57,204 nucleotides of DNA from Flavobacterium sp. (GCF_027484945.1 NZ_JAIXRZ010000020.1:1-57204), one strand, 5' to 3'; shown: positions 36,080-45,391, numbered from the stretch's first letter. Numbers and translations are program-made. Notes: generated from the sequence alone by a model not told the origin.

Positions 36080-37750
36080 ATGCAAGAACAACTTTTGCGT
36101 AAGCTAAAATTCAAAGCAATACCAAAAATTTGGATATTTATTCTTCCCTTGAGCTTAATGGGGCAAAAACCATTGTTTACGACCGCTAAAACAAACGGGG
36201 CAACCGTTTATTTTAATGGAGCCCAACTTCAACAGGGGGCACAACTTAATTTACCCGTAGGGTGTAGTGAAATAGTGATTAAAAATGTTGCCGATTTTAT
36301 TAACGAAAATACCTTACAGATCAAAGCACCTAAGTCGGTTACGGTTATGTCGGCACAGTTTACCAAAAATTACATCTCCGAATTTGAAATTGACGAAAGT
36401 AATCCAACGATTAAAAAAGTGCGGGACAGTATCGAACTCGTTCAAAAAGAAATCAAAAAAATTCAAATTCTAAGACATACCAACCAACAAACAATTGGCT
36501 TATTGGATAGCAACAAACAAGTAGTTGGGGCTAATTCGGGTTTGAATGCTGCCGAATTGATTAAAATAGTAGACTATTACAAAAGCAAACGTATTGAACT
36601 CGACAACCAAATTGAGGCTTATAACGAGAAAGAAATAAAGCTTAATGAAACATTGGCTAATTTGAGTGCGCGCTTACAATTGAAAACCGCCAAAGAAGAA
36701 AAAATGTCAAAAGGAAAATTAGTGCTGCAAATACAGAATGAAGTTGCAGGTAATGTAGCCCTCAATTTCTCCTACATTACCAATGCTGCGGGTTGGAAAC
36801 CAATGTATGATTTACGCGCCAACAGCATAAAAGATCCTATTCAATTGATGTACAAAGCCCAAGTTTGGCAAACCACAGGCATCGATTGGAAAAAAATCAA
36901 ATTAAGTTTGTCTAGTGGTAGTCCGAATCAAAACAACGAAGCTCCTTTGCAAAGTGCCTGGTTTTTAAGATTTCGCGAATATCGTGAAGGCGATTTGGAT
37001 AAGGGTTATGCTGCGCCTATTGCTTTAAATGCTGCACCCCTCAACACATATGAAAATAAATATAAATATGCAGACACGGTAGCGCAAAAGGAAGATACGG
37101 TTGTTTCGGGCATTGATGACTATATTCAAATCACTGAATCCCAACTCAATGTAACCTTTGATATTGATCTGTTATATGATGTCTTGTCTAATGGAAAAAT
37201 GCACAGTGTATCGTTAAAAGAACTACAAATTCCCGCTACGTACAAATTTTACTGTGCGCCACGATTAGAAAAAGAAGCATACCTATTGGCTAAAATTGAC
37301 AACTACGGTCAATATAATTTACTGCCAGGAGAAGCCAATATAGTCTTCGAAGATATGAATGTTGGGAAAACCTTTATTAATCCAGAGCAAACCGGTGATA
37401 CCTTGAGTTTGAGTATGGGAAGGGATAAAAAGATTTCGATCAAGCGGGAGAAAGTTGTAGATCAATCGGGCACCAAGTTTTTGTCTGCATACAAAGAGCA
37501 AACCTTTACCTATGATATTACGATTCGCAATAATAAAAAAGAAGCTATTCAATTAACACTAAAAGACCAATATCCACTAAGTTCTGACAAAGAAATTAGT
37601 ATCGAACTTTTGGAAGACGGTAAGGCATCGGTAAATCCTGAAACTGGATTTATGACTTGGGATTTGAAATTGGACCCCAATGAGTCCAAAACCATTCGAA
37701 TTAGTTACAAGGTGCGTTATCCGAAAGATAAAAGTATCGATAATTTATAA
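36080..37750 (+). CDS. MuiA-family protein (DUF4140/DUF4139)
   Basis: 556 residues. Signal-anchor-like N-terminus (IWIFILPLSLMGQ), DUF4140-type beta domain (ATVYFNGAQLQQGAQLNLPVG), a long coiled coil (residues 115-215, many K/E/L heptads), then the DUF4139 region with NAAGWKPMYDLRA, VWQTTGIDWKKIKLSLSSG and the C-terminal RNNKKEAIQLTLKDQYPLS and NESKTIRISYKVRYP. Homologues are called mucoidy-inhibitor-like; the biochemical function is unknown. It ends at a terminator 34 bases later. Close to the AsmA/GT51 and lipoprotein genes, which suggests an envelope role. Confidence 0.88.
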   Translation: MQEQLLRKLKFKAIPKIWIFILPLSLMGQKPLFTTAKTNGATVYFNGAQLQQGAQLNLPVGCSEIVIKNVADFINENTLQIKAPKSVTVMSAQFTKNYISEFEIDESNPTIKKVRDSIELVQKEIKKIQILRHTNQQTIGLLDSNKQVVGANSGLNAAELIKIVDYYKSKRIELDNQIEAYNEKEIKLNETLANLSARLQLKTAKEEKMSKGKLVLQIQNEVAGNVALNFSYITNAAGWKPMYDLRANSIKDPIQLMYKAQVWQTTGIDWKKIKLSLSSGSPNQNNEAPLQSAWFLRFREYREGDLDKGYAAPIALNAAPLNTYENKYKYADTVAQKEDTVVSGIDDYIQITESQLNVTFDIDLLYDVLSNGKMHSVSLKELQIPATYKFYCAPRLEKEAYLLAKIDNYGQYNLLPGEANIVFEDMNVGKTFINPEQTGDTLSLSMGRDKKISIKREKVVDQSGTKFLSAYKEQTFTYDITIRNNKKEAIQLTLKDQYPLSSDKEISIELLEDGKASVNPETGFMTWDLKLDPNESKTIRISYKVRYPKDKSIDNL

Positions 37751-37783
37751 ATTCTTTGAAAAACGCTTCGATAAATTCATGAT

Positions 37784-37810
37784 AATCCCGAGTTTCCTCG
37801 GGATTTATTA
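37784..37810 (+). terminator. Terminator after the MuiA-family gene
   Basis: AATCCCGAG paired with CTCGGGATT, TTTC loop, followed by a T/A-rich tail. Confidence 0.75.
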
Positions 37811-37864
37811 TTTGTATTGCAAGGGTAATGACTTTTTTGTAATTTGGACCAAATTAAAACACGT

Positions 37865-39259
37865 ATGAAAAAGCTTTACACACTTCTTGTATTGGGCAGT
37901 TGTTATTTATCTATGGCCCAAACCATTGCACTACAAACTGTAGTAACCGGTTTGAGTAGTGCCGTTGAAATTACCCACTGCGGTGATAATCGATTATTTA
38001 TTGTTCAAAAAGGAGGATTGATTCGAATTGTTCAAAACAATACTATTGTAACTACCCCTTTTCTAAATGTTTCATCACTTACGGTTAATAGTGGCGAACA
38101 AGGTTTATTAGGCTTAGCCTTTCACCCCAACTATGCTACTAACGGTCAATTTTTCATCAATTATACGAACCTCTCGGGAGATACTGTAATTGCCCGATAT
38201 ACTGTGAGCAGTTCCGATCCCAATGTGGCCAATCCAACCGGAACAATATTAATGACTATAGATCAACCGTATTCCAATCATAACGGAGGGTCATTAAAAT
38301 TTGGACCTGATGGTTTCCTTTACATTGGTATGGGAGATGGCGGTAGTGCTGGAGATCCACAAAATTATGCACAAAACATGACTGTTAATGCAACAACCCC
38401 TTCGCGAATTTATTTGGGTAAAATGTTGCGTCTAGATGTGAATACCACTGTGGGTTCGTTAAACTATGGCTACCCACCAACCAATCCATTTGTAAACCAA
38501 AGTGGCAAACAAGAAATCTGGGCATTGGGATTACGAAACCCCTGGAAATTTTCATTTAACCGCTTAAATGGTGATCTATGGATAGCCGATGTAGGACAAA
38601 ATCAAGTAGAAGAAATTAACCGTATTCAAGCACCTTTATCGAATGCTGGATTGAATTTCGGTTGGAAATGTTTTGAAGGATCTGTGGTTTACTCGACTTG
38701 TTCCAATACAACCGGAATGATAGCTCCTTTTGCAGAGTATACCCATGCCGCTACTGGAGGCTGCTCAATTACTGGAGGTTACGTATATACGGGTTCTGTT
38801 TATCCGAATATGCTTAATAAATATTTCTTTGCTGATTATTGCCAAAACCGTATGGGGATTTTAAACATTACTACGGGCGCTATTACCTATACTCCTTTTT
38901 TTAACGGAAATAACAGCTTCACATCATTTGGAGAGGATGTAAACGGCGAATTGTATATTACAGGCGGTAATTCGCTACTTCGCATCACGGATTCATCTAT
39001 GGGCACTTCCCAATTCAATCAAATTGGCTTAACGTTTGCACCCAATCCTAGCAAAGGAAAAATAAATATTCAAAACCCACAGCTTTTATCAATAAGTCGT
39101 GTAGAATTACATGATATCACGGGCAAAAAAATGGCTGAGTTTCAACCGGAAATTTCTAACATAATTGAACTTAATACTGAGGGGATTCGTCCAGGAATTT
39201 ATTTTCTACAAATTGAAAATAACGGCAATCGTTATACCGAGAAAATTATTTTTGAATAA
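37865..39259 (+). CDS. Secreted PQQ-type sugar dehydrogenase domain with T9SS sorting domain
   Basis: 464 residues. The start at ATG 37865 begins a signal peptide (KKLYTLLVLGSCYLSMAQ). The body is a six-bladed beta-propeller of the glucose/sorbosone dehydrogenase family: LFIVQKGGLIRIV, GEQGLLGLAFHPNYATNGQFF, GGSLKFGPDGFLYIGMGDGGS, LRNPWKFSFNRLNGDLWIADVGQNQVEEIN. The last 80 residues are a T9SS type A domain (FAPNPSKGKINI, VELHDITGKKM, GIYFLQIENNGNRYTEKIIF). It should act outside the cell and probably oxidises a sugar; the substrate and whether PQQ is bound are not known. Confidence 0.93.
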   Translation: MKKLYTLLVLGSCYLSMAQTIALQTVVTGLSSAVEITHCGDNRLFIVQKGGLIRIVQNNTIVTTPFLNVSSLTVNSGEQGLLGLAFHPNYATNGQFFINYTNLSGDTVIARYTVSSSDPNVANPTGTILMTIDQPYSNHNGGSLKFGPDGFLYIGMGDGGSAGDPQNYAQNMTVNATTPSRIYLGKMLRLDVNTTVGSLNYGYPPTNPFVNQSGKQEIWALGLRNPWKFSFNRLNGDLWIADVGQNQVEEINRIQAPLSNAGLNFGWKCFEGSVVYSTCSNTTGMIAPFAEYTHAATGGCSITGGYVYTGSVYPNMLNKYFFADYCQNRMGILNITTGAITYTPFFNGNNSFTSFGEDVNGELYITGGNSLLRITDSSMGTSQFNQIGLTFAPNPSKGKINIQNPQLLSISRVELHDITGKKMAEFQPEISNIIELNTEGIRPGIYFLQIENNGNRYTEKIIFE

Positions 39260-39261
39260 TT

Positions 39262-39297
39262 AAAAATGCCCTTCCAGTTGGAAGGGCATTTTTTTTG
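39262..39297. terminator. Bidirectional terminator
   Basis: 14-bp stem (AAAAATGCCCTTCC and its complement), loop AGTT, and T-run; between the convergent PQQ-type dehydrogenase and acyltransferase genes. Confidence 0.9.
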
Positions 39298-39308
39298 TAT
39301 TTAAAGGG

Positions 39309-41105
39309 CTACTTCTCACCCATTTTTCGTTCCAATTCAGCCTGAAACTCTTCCATAACGGGCTTGACCGTACTTTCGGGTAAATCGGCAATGCGGATAT
39401 ACATTAATCCATCGACCGCATTATTAAATAACGGATCTACATTAAACGCAATTACACGTGCATTTTGTTTGATGTATTTTTTTATTAAAACGGGGAGTCG
39501 TAAGTTTCCTGGTTCTATTTCATCAATAATTTTATCAAACTTATTCAAATCGGCTTCGGCTTCATTAAAAACAAAATCCTTGTCGGCATCTTTCAATTTC
39601 ACCTTGTACGCTCTTTTGGGATGAACATATTGTGCCACATAAGGATCATAATAATGCGACTTCATAAATTCAATCATCAACGATTTGGAGAACTCGGTAA
39701 ATTGATTGCTGATACTTACCCCACCAATTAAATATTTATGTTCCGGATGACGCAATGTTGTGTGAACAATACCTTTCCATAATAAAAATAAAGGCATTGG
39801 CTTTTGTTGGTATTCTTTAATAATGAAAGCGCGTCCCATTTCAATAGACTGCGTCATCATAGTATTCAATTCAGGTTCGAATCGGAATAAATCGTTCAAA
39901 TAAAAACCTTCAATTCCGTATTGGGAAAAAATTGCTTTGCCTAAGCCCATTCGATAAGCTCCTGCAATTTGTTGCGTTTCTTCATCCCAAAGGAACATAT
40001 GCTGGTAGTACATGTCAAATTTATCCAAATCCAACGATTCGTTAGTGCCTTCGCCCACTTCACGGAAGGTTATCTCACGTAAGCGACCAATCTCATGGAG
40101 GATATTGGGTATCTTATCGGCTGAAACCAAAAACACTTCATAGTTTTTACTTTGCAACAAACGCGAATCCTCTTTACGTAACGCTACGATTTCTTCTAGA
40201 ATTTTATCATGATTGGCCGGATGCGCAATTTGCTTGACATTCTTAGAAGGCTTTGTGCTCTGCAACGCTTGAAACTTACTTGCTTCATCAAACGAATTGG
40301 CCAACATGTAGGTTTTTCGTCGTAAAAATTCACTGTACTCTTCAATACGCTCGTGCTCATTTTGCTCGTTTACCGAAATGGGTTTACCGATACGCACTTT
40401 AATCGTACGATCTTTCTGGGTAAGCAACTCAGATGGCAACTTAGCGGTACGCATAGTATCGCTAATTTTAGACAACAAATAAAACAATTTACTGTTTTGC
40501 GCGTGAAAATATATGGGAACTACTGGAACTTGGGCTTTTCGAATCACTTTTATTGCCCCTTCTTCCCATGCCTTATCCACCACCAATTTACCGTCTTTGT
40601 AGGTCGAAACTTCTCCTGCAGGAAACATCCCCAACGGCTTTCCATCACTTAAATGACGTAATGTTTCTTTAATTCCTACGACACTCGACTTGGCGTTTTT
40701 GTGATTTTCAAACGGATTGACCGGCATAATGTAGGGCTTCATCGGTTCGATGCGATGCAACAAAAAATTAGCAATAATCTTGAAGTTCGGTTCGCGTTCC
40801 AACATTAACTTCAATAATAAGATCCCATCAATCCCACCTAAAGGATGGTTTGAAATGGTAATGTAAGCCCCGTCTTTGGGTAAGCGCTTTAAGTCTTCTT
40901 CAGGGATTTCAAAGCGTATTTGGAATTCGTCCAAAATAGCATTTAAAAACTCCAGCTCATTTAAGTGCTTATTGCGATCATAGATTTTGTTCAGCGTAGA
41001 GATTTTGAGGGTTTTCATCAATAACCAGCCTGCAAAAGTACCGAATACACCATACTTGTCTGCTTTAATTGCCTTGGCTACTTCTTTCGCTGCGACTAAA
41101 CCCAT
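39309..41105 (-). CDS. OlsF-like bifunctional acyltransferase (PlsC domain plus GNAT-type domain)
   Basis: 598 residues. The N-terminal PlsC-type O-acyltransferase domain (about 60-280) has ISNHPLGGIDG (HxxxxD), GMFPAGEVS and VVPIYFHA. The C-terminal half (about 320-540) is a GNAT-like acyl-ACP N-acyltransferase of the OlsB/hemolysin family: LREITFREVGEGTNE, DEETQQIAGAYRM, FYLNDLFRF, EMGRAFI, LIGGVSIS. Fusions of this type (OlsF) are known to make ornithine lipids in Serratia and Flavobacterium johnsoniae; glycine lipids are an alternative product. Inner-membrane associated. The gene has its own promoter motif, divergent from exonuclease III. Product specificity cannot be read from the sequence. 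Confidence 0.88.
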   Translation of the reverse strand: MGLVAAKEVAKAIKADKYGVFGTFAGWLLMKTLKISTLNKIYDRNKHLNELEFLNAILDEFQIRFEIPEEDLKRLPKDGAYITISNHPLGGIDGILLLKLMLEREPNFKIIANFLLHRIEPMKPYIMPVNPFENHKNAKSSVVGIKETLRHLSDGKPLGMFPAGEVSTYKDGKLVVDKAWEEGAIKVIRKAQVPVVPIYFHAQNSKLFYLLSKISDTMRTAKLPSELLTQKDRTIKVRIGKPISVNEQNEHERIEEYSEFLRRKTYMLANSFDEASKFQALQSTKPSKNVKQIAHPANHDKILEEIVALRKEDSRLLQSKNYEVFLVSADKIPNILHEIGRLREITFREVGEGTNESLDLDKFDMYYQHMFLWDEETQQIAGAYRMGLGKAIFSQYGIEGFYLNDLFRFEPELNTMMTQSIEMGRAFIIKEYQQKPMPLFLLWKGIVHTTLRHPEHKYLIGGVSISNQFTEFSKSLMIEFMKSHYYDPYVAQYVHPKRAYKVKLKDADKDFVFNEAEADLNKFDKIIDEIEPGNLRLPVLIKKYIKQNARVIAFNVDPLFNNAVDGLMYIRIADLPESTVKPVMEEFQAELERKMGEK

Positions 41106-41138
41106 TTACTTCTGCTATTGTGTATCTAATGAAAAAAA

Positions 41139-41146
41139 CAAAGATA
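41139..41146 (-). promoter_or_regulatory. -7 element of the OlsF-like gene
   Basis: Minus-strand TATCTTTG, 33 bases before the ATG at 41105. A -33 TTG at the usual spacing is not evident. Confidence 0.5.
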
Positions 41147-41253
41147 GCAATTCTTAGCAATAGCGATTTTATATTTTCTCCTTTTTCCCCAAAAAAAGGT
41201 TAAACATTTATTATAATTTTTCGATATAACTCCTGCATTTCATACTAAATCTG

Positions 41254-41261
41254 TATTTTTG
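41254..41261 (+). promoter_or_regulatory. -7 element of the exonuclease III gene
   Basis: TATTTTTG (TAnnTTTG), 47 bases before the ATG at 41309; no good -33. Confidence 0.45.
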
Positions 41262-41308
41262 AACAAATGTCATTGGAAGCCTATTGCTCCCTGAATTTTA
41301 TCATACCC

Positions 41309-42079
41309 ATGAAAATTATTTCTTACAACGTAAACGGAATTCGTGCGGCTATTACCAAAGGATTTCTCGACTGGCTGCAGCAAGCCAATCCCGATGTAAT
41401 CTGCCTTCAAGAAATTAAAGCTACAGAAGATCAAATTCCGACCGATGCCATCACTGCTGCCGGATATCCTTACCAATACTATTAAAAAAAAAAAAAAAAA
41501 GGATATAGTGGTGTAGCGATTTTATCTAAAATTCAACCCGACAATGTCGTTTTTGGAACAGGTATAGACCATATGGATTTTGAAGGGCGAAATTTGCGTG
41601 CCGACTTTGGAGCGATTTCAGTAATGAGTTTGTATTTGCCCTCCGGAACCAATAGTGATCGATTGGACCATAAGTTTAAATATATGGACGACTTTCAAGT
41701 GTATATCAATGAACTCAAAAAAAGTATTCCGAATCTAATTATTTGTGGGGATTATAACATTTGCCACGAAGCAATTGATATTCACGATCCAATACGAAAT
41801 GCAACTGTCTCTGGCTTTTTACCCGAAGAACGGGCTTGGCTAGCGGGCTTCATTAAATCGGGTTTTATTGATAGTTTTCGGCATTTTAATAAAGAACCCC
41901 ACCACTACAGTTGGTGGAGTTATCGCGCCAATGCCCGTAACAACAATAAAGGGTGGCGAATCGATTATAACCTCGTGAGTGAATCCCTTAGAGCGCAATT
42001 GCAGCGCGCGGTTATATTGCCCGAGGCAAAACACTCTGACCATTGCCCAATTGTTGTCGAAATAAACGAAATTGTATAA
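41309..42079 (+). pseudogene. xth: Exonuclease III gene interrupted by an in-frame stop followed by A17
   Basis: AP endonuclease/3'-5' exonuclease of base-excision repair. The N-terminal part (KIISYNVNGIRAAITKGFLDW, CLQEIKA with the metal-binding Glu) and the C-terminal part (CGDYNICHEAIDIHDP, RATVSG-type loop, WRIDYNL, KHSDHCPIV) hold all catalytic residues and are in the same reading frame. Between the tyrosines at 41477-41482 and the next residues GYSGVA at 41501, six codons read TAA then AAA five times: a T and seventeen A. Homologues have about six residues there, so the length is kept but the content is lost. As written the protein stops after 58 residues. An assembly or base-call error is as likely as a true mutation. 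Restart at ATG 41573 would lack the catalytic N-terminal residues. OmpA-like follows, as in relatives. Confidence 0.85.
41484..41500 (+). repeat. A17 homopolymer inside the exonuclease III gene
   Basis: Seventeen consecutive A, the longest homopolymer I noticed in the window (others reach about 9). It supplies the last two bases of the TAA stop at 41483-41485. Confidence 0.95.
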
Positions 42080-42104
42080 CCTCCCCCAATATAACTAAAC
42101 GATT

Positions 42105-43070
42105 ATGATCAAAAAAGCAACCTTAGGATTAGCATTATTAACGCTGTCAACTTCCTGCGTATCTAAAAAGATTTATACCGAATTGGAAAACAAATACGCC
42201 GATTTGAAAAAAGAAAACCGTCAATTATCCGACGAAAATGAAAACTTACAAAAAGCAAAAGGCCAACTTGAAATGGATGGCGCGAAGCTAAAAACCGATT
42301 ACGACAAATTAAAATCGGATCGTGATAAACTTCAGGCTGAACTTGTCGCTTCTGAAAAAAATTTAAAAAACCTTCAAGCTGCCTATTCGGCTTTGGAAAA
42401 AGACAGTAATGACGCATTAAGTAGTAATATTAGCAAGAATCGCGAACTCTTGGCACAATTAGAAGCCAAAGAAAAAACAATCGCAGCCGAGCAAGAGCGT
42501 TTGAATAAATTGCGCGGAGAATTGGAAGCTAGCTCCAAACGTCTTAATGAATTGGAAGCCTATATTGCAGCGAAAGATGCGAATATGAAAAAACTAAAAG
42601 AGAATTTATCCAAAGCCTTAAATGCATTTGAAGGCAAAGGATTAACCATTGAACAAAAAAACGGAAAAGTCTATGTGTCTATGGAAAACAAATTGTTGTT
42701 CCAAACCGGAAGTTGGGCTGTTGGTGTTGAAGGTAAAAAAGCAGTGGTGGAATTGGGTAAAGTTTTAGCTCAAAATCCGGATATTTCTATATTAATTGAA
42801 GGTCATACGGACGATGATAAAATTTTAGGAACAATTGGTGGTGGTGTCGAAAACAACTGGGATTTATCGACCAAGCGCGCTACAGCTATCGTGAATATTT
42901 TGTCAGAAAATAAAGACATCAACCGTCAAAGTTTAACTGCTGCGGGCCGCGGAGAATATGCACCTCTTATGGCTAACACTACAGCAGAAGGGAAAGCGAA
43001 AAACCGACGTATTGAAATTATCTTAACCCCAAAATTGGACGAGATTACCAAAATGTTGGATGAATTGTAA
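42105..43070 (+). CDS. OmpA-family lipoprotein with coiled coil
   Basis: 321 residues. Lipoprotein signal IKKATLGLALLTLSTSC with lipid Cys18. Residues 24-180 are an almost unbroken K/E/L/A coiled coil. The C-terminal OmpA-like peptidoglycan-binding domain carries ILIEGHTDDDKILG, the aspartate/arginine pair in NNWDLSTKRATAIVNIL, and GRGEYAPLMANTTAEGKAKNRRIEIIL. It should tether the outer membrane to peptidoglycan across the periplasm, the coiled coil acting as spacer. The aldo/keto reductase ATG comes immediately after its stop codon. Confidence 0.93.
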   Translation: MIKKATLGLALLTLSTSCVSKKIYTELENKYADLKKENRQLSDENENLQKAKGQLEMDGAKLKTDYDKLKSDRDKLQAELVASEKNLKNLQAAYSALEKDSNDALSSNISKNRELLAQLEAKEKTIAAEQERLNKLRGELEASSKRLNELEAYIAAKDANMKKLKENLSKALNAFEGKGLTIEQKNGKVYVSMENKLLFQTGSWAVGVEGKKAVVELGKVLAQNPDISILIEGHTDDDKILGTIGGGVENNWDLSTKRATAIVNILSENKDINRQSLTAAGRGEYAPLMANTTAEGKAKNRRIEIILTPKLDEITKMLDEL

Positions 43071-44120
43071 ATGACAGCAATGACCTACTCCTATTTGCCT
43101 CATACCGATTTGCGCGTAAGCCGCATTTGTTTGGGCACTATGACTTTTGGCAATCAAAATACTGAAGCTGAAGCCCATGATCAATTGGATTATGCAGTGG
43201 AACGTGGAATTAATTTTATCGATACTGCCGAAATGTACCCTATTGGCGGAAATGCCCAAATTTTTGGTAGTACCGAACGATTCATTGGATCTTGGTTAAA
43301 AAAAATTGGAAGTACCAAACGGGAGAAGCTAGTCATCGCTACAAAAATTGCCGGACCGAATCGCGGAATGGAATATATTCGGCAACCGTTGGATTTTTCG
43401 AAAAAAAGCATACACGAAGCGGTAGATTTAAGTTTGAAAAATCTGCAAACCGATACAATTGACTTATACCAAACCCATTGGCCTGAGCGCGTAATGAATA
43501 TGTTTGGTAAACGCGGATTAACCGAATTTGACCCCCATTGGCAAGATACTATTTTGGAAGTGCTACAGGTTTTTGACGGATTAATTAAAGTGGGGAAAAT
43601 CAAGCATATTGGCGTTTCCAATGAAAATCCATTTGGCGTGATGCGTTTTTTGCAAGAAAGTGAGCGTCATGGTTTGCCACGTATTGTAACGATTCAAAAT
43701 CCGTATTCACTTTTAAACCGCTTGTTTGAAGTCGGTTTGAGCGAATTATGCTATCGTGAAGGTGTGGGCTTATTGGCCTATTCGCCTTTGGCTTTCGGAT
43801 TTTTATCAGGCAAATACCTCAACGGATATCCCGAAAATTCTCGGATGAAGTTATTCCCCAATTTTACCCGGTATACCAATCAAAATTGTTTTACTGCAAC
43901 GCGCATGTATAAAGAATTAGCGGAAGCCAATGGATTGACCTTAGTACAAATGGCAGAGGCGTTTGTGCACCGACAATCGTTTGTAACCTCAACAATCGTT
44001 GGAGCTACAAGTTTAGCGCAATTAAAAGAAAATCTCGATGCCTTTGCTACGGAACTCACCGATGAAGTTATCGCAGGCATTCAAAAAATACAAGAGTTAC
44101 ATCCGAACCCGGCACCTTAA
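43071..44120 (+). CDS. Aldo/keto reductase (Tas-like)
   Basis: NADPH-dependent oxidoreductase with a TIM barrel, 349 residues. The catalytic tetrad is visible: Asp and Tyr in FIDTAEMYPIGG, Lys in IATKIAGPN, His in YQTHWPERVMNMFG. The RHGLPRIVTIQNPYSLLNR and GVGLLAYSPLAFGFLSGKY segments match the Tas group of E. coli. The start codon follows the OmpA stop directly with no gap, so the two are translated together; the functional link is unclear. MTAM: ATG 43071 or ATG 43080 could be used. Ends at a bidirectional terminator. Confidence 0.93.
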   Translation: MTAMTYSYLPHTDLRVSRICLGTMTFGNQNTEAEAHDQLDYAVERGINFIDTAEMYPIGGNAQIFGSTERFIGSWLKKIGSTKREKLVIATKIAGPNRGMEYIRQPLDFSKKSIHEAVDLSLKNLQTDTIDLYQTHWPERVMNMFGKRGLTEFDPHWQDTILEVLQVFDGLIKVGKIKHIGVSNENPFGVMRFLQESERHGLPRIVTIQNPYSLLNRLFEVGLSELCYREGVGLLAYSPLAFGFLSGKYLNGYPENSRMKLFPNFTRYTNQNCFTATRMYKELAEANGLTLVQMAEAFVHRQSFVTSTIVGATSLAQLKENLDAFATELTDEVIAGIQKIQELHPNPAP

Positions 44121-44126
44121 TAAAAC

Positions 44127-44156
44127 AAAAACCTGACGATGATGTCAGGTTTTTTT
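44127..44156. terminator. Bidirectional terminator
   Basis: AAAAACCTGAC paired with GTCAGGTTTTT around GATGAT, T-run beyond; between two convergent genes. Confidence 0.9.
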
Positions 44157-44157
44157 G

Positions 44158-44961
44158 TTAATCTTCTTCCGCTATTCGGGTTTTAAAAGTCTCCCAGCTT
44201 TTGGGACTTAACATTTGCTTATTTTCAAGTTTTTTACCTTTCAAATAACTCAAAATATATCGGGCGCGGTCCTCGGATTCAGGATGAGTAGAGATCCAAC
44301 CAAACCCTTCGGGCATATCGCTCTTTTGCGCCAATTGATACATAAAATCAGCCATGGGTTTAGGATTAATCTTGGCTTTCAATAGATAATCAACCGCTGT
44401 TAAATCGGCTTCTTTTTCTAGAGCACGATCGTAGGCCGTTGAGGAAAGTGTTTTCAAAATCTCTCGGATTAATGTACCATTACCCCCTGTAGCCGACAAT
44501 AAAACGGAAAGTCCGATTTCCTTCGACAACTTTTGCATCACATGGTTTTTACGGATGTGCGCAATTTCATGTCCTAATACCGCTTGCAAAGCTTCTTGTT
44601 TTTTGCAGTCTTTAATTAACCCTGTGAAAACCACCAAATGATTGTTTGGCATGGCAAAAGCGTTGACTTGACTATTTTCAACCAAATGAAGTCGGATTGA
44701 ATCTTTAGGAATATCATTGGCTTCTAGAATGGGAGTAATTAATGAATCCAAGGTTTTTTGAAGGGTATCATTGTAGATAATAACTTCACTTTCTTCGACT
44801 TGTTTCCAAAGTACATCTCCGAGTTTATTCGCCGTATTTAATTTCGTTTGACGAATATTAAATGCCTTGATAAAGTCGATTTGAGATAACCCAAAAAAAA
44901 GTCCGAAAAACACGGCAATAAGGAGTATTCCTTGAATGATAATTTTATTGATTGGTTGCAT
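44158..44961 (-). CDS. M48 family metallopeptidase
   Basis: 267 residues. An N-terminal membrane segment (residues 8-26) anchors the catalytic part in the periplasm. The zinc site is VLGHEIAHIRKNHV (HExxH), and the third ligand Glu is in LEKEADLTAVDYL. WISTHPESEDRARYIL is also family-typical (M48 Loi/YcaL/BepA-like group), with no further TPR domain. Likely a membrane or outer-membrane protein quality-control protease. Its start overlaps the DUF4870 gene by 17 bases, the last of a four-gene unit with TM2, DUF2752 and DUF4870 genes. Confidence 0.93.
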   Translation of the reverse strand: MQPINKIIIQGILLIAVFFGLFFGLSQIDFIKAFNIRQTKLNTANKLGDVLWKQVEESEVIIYNDTLQKTLDSLITPILEANDIPKDSIRLHLVENSQVNAFAMPNNHLVVFTGLIKDCKKQEALQAVLGHEIAHIRKNHVMQKLSKEIGLSVLLSATGGNGTLIREILKTLSSTAYDRALEKEADLTAVDYLLKAKINPKPMADFMYQLAQKSDMPEGFGWISTHPESEDRARYILSYLKGKKLENKQMLSPKSWETFKTRIAEED

Positions 44962-45391
44962 CGGGTTTACAGATTAAATTTGTTAATGGACCAAAAAACC
45001 ACAGCTCGACATGCTTCCCTTTTCGGGTATTTATTGCCAAATAAATAGTAGAAATAAACTCTGTAATATTAAACAGAATCACCGTAAATAAATAGGCAAA
45101 ATAGGACCCTGAAATGGGGTAATTATAGAAAATGATATCGATAGTCCACCAAAAGCCAAAACTGTTCATACACAAAAGTCCGGCTTGGGAAAACAAGGCT
45201 TGTGTGCAGTGCCAACGAACAAAATACGTTCCTTTGCGGTTGGCCATAAAAAAGAAAAACGTTGCAATTAAATTGATAATTGGTAACGGCAACCCGGCAA
45301 CGAGCGCAACCAAAGACATCAAATAACTATTCGATGCTTTTTCAGCCTCGTGTTCTGAGGGTTTGTAAGGAAAATTGAGGTTGTAAATCAT
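44945..45391 (-). CDS. DUF4870-type membrane protein
   Basis: 148 residues with four hydrophobic segments (about 24-48, 60-80, 85-100, 103-125). FVRWHCTQALFSQ is the family signature (charged/aromatic WHxxQA motif). It overlaps both neighbours: by 4 bases with the DUF2752 gene and by 17 bases with M48. Inner-membrane protein of unknown function. Confidence 0.85.
   Translation of the reverse strand: MIYNLNFPYKPSEHEAEKASNSYLMSLVALVAGLPLPIINLIATFFFFMANRKGTYFVRWHCTQALFSQAGLLCMNSFGFWWTIDIIFYNYPISGSYFAYLFTVILFNITEFISTIYLAINTRKGKHVELWFFGPLTNLICKPDATNQ

Noticed and set aside
41484..41500. A17 tract as a phase-variation switch of exonuclease III
   Set aside because: The stop TAA is made by the T before the tract and its first two A; any tract length leaves the stop in frame, so slippage cannot switch the gene on.
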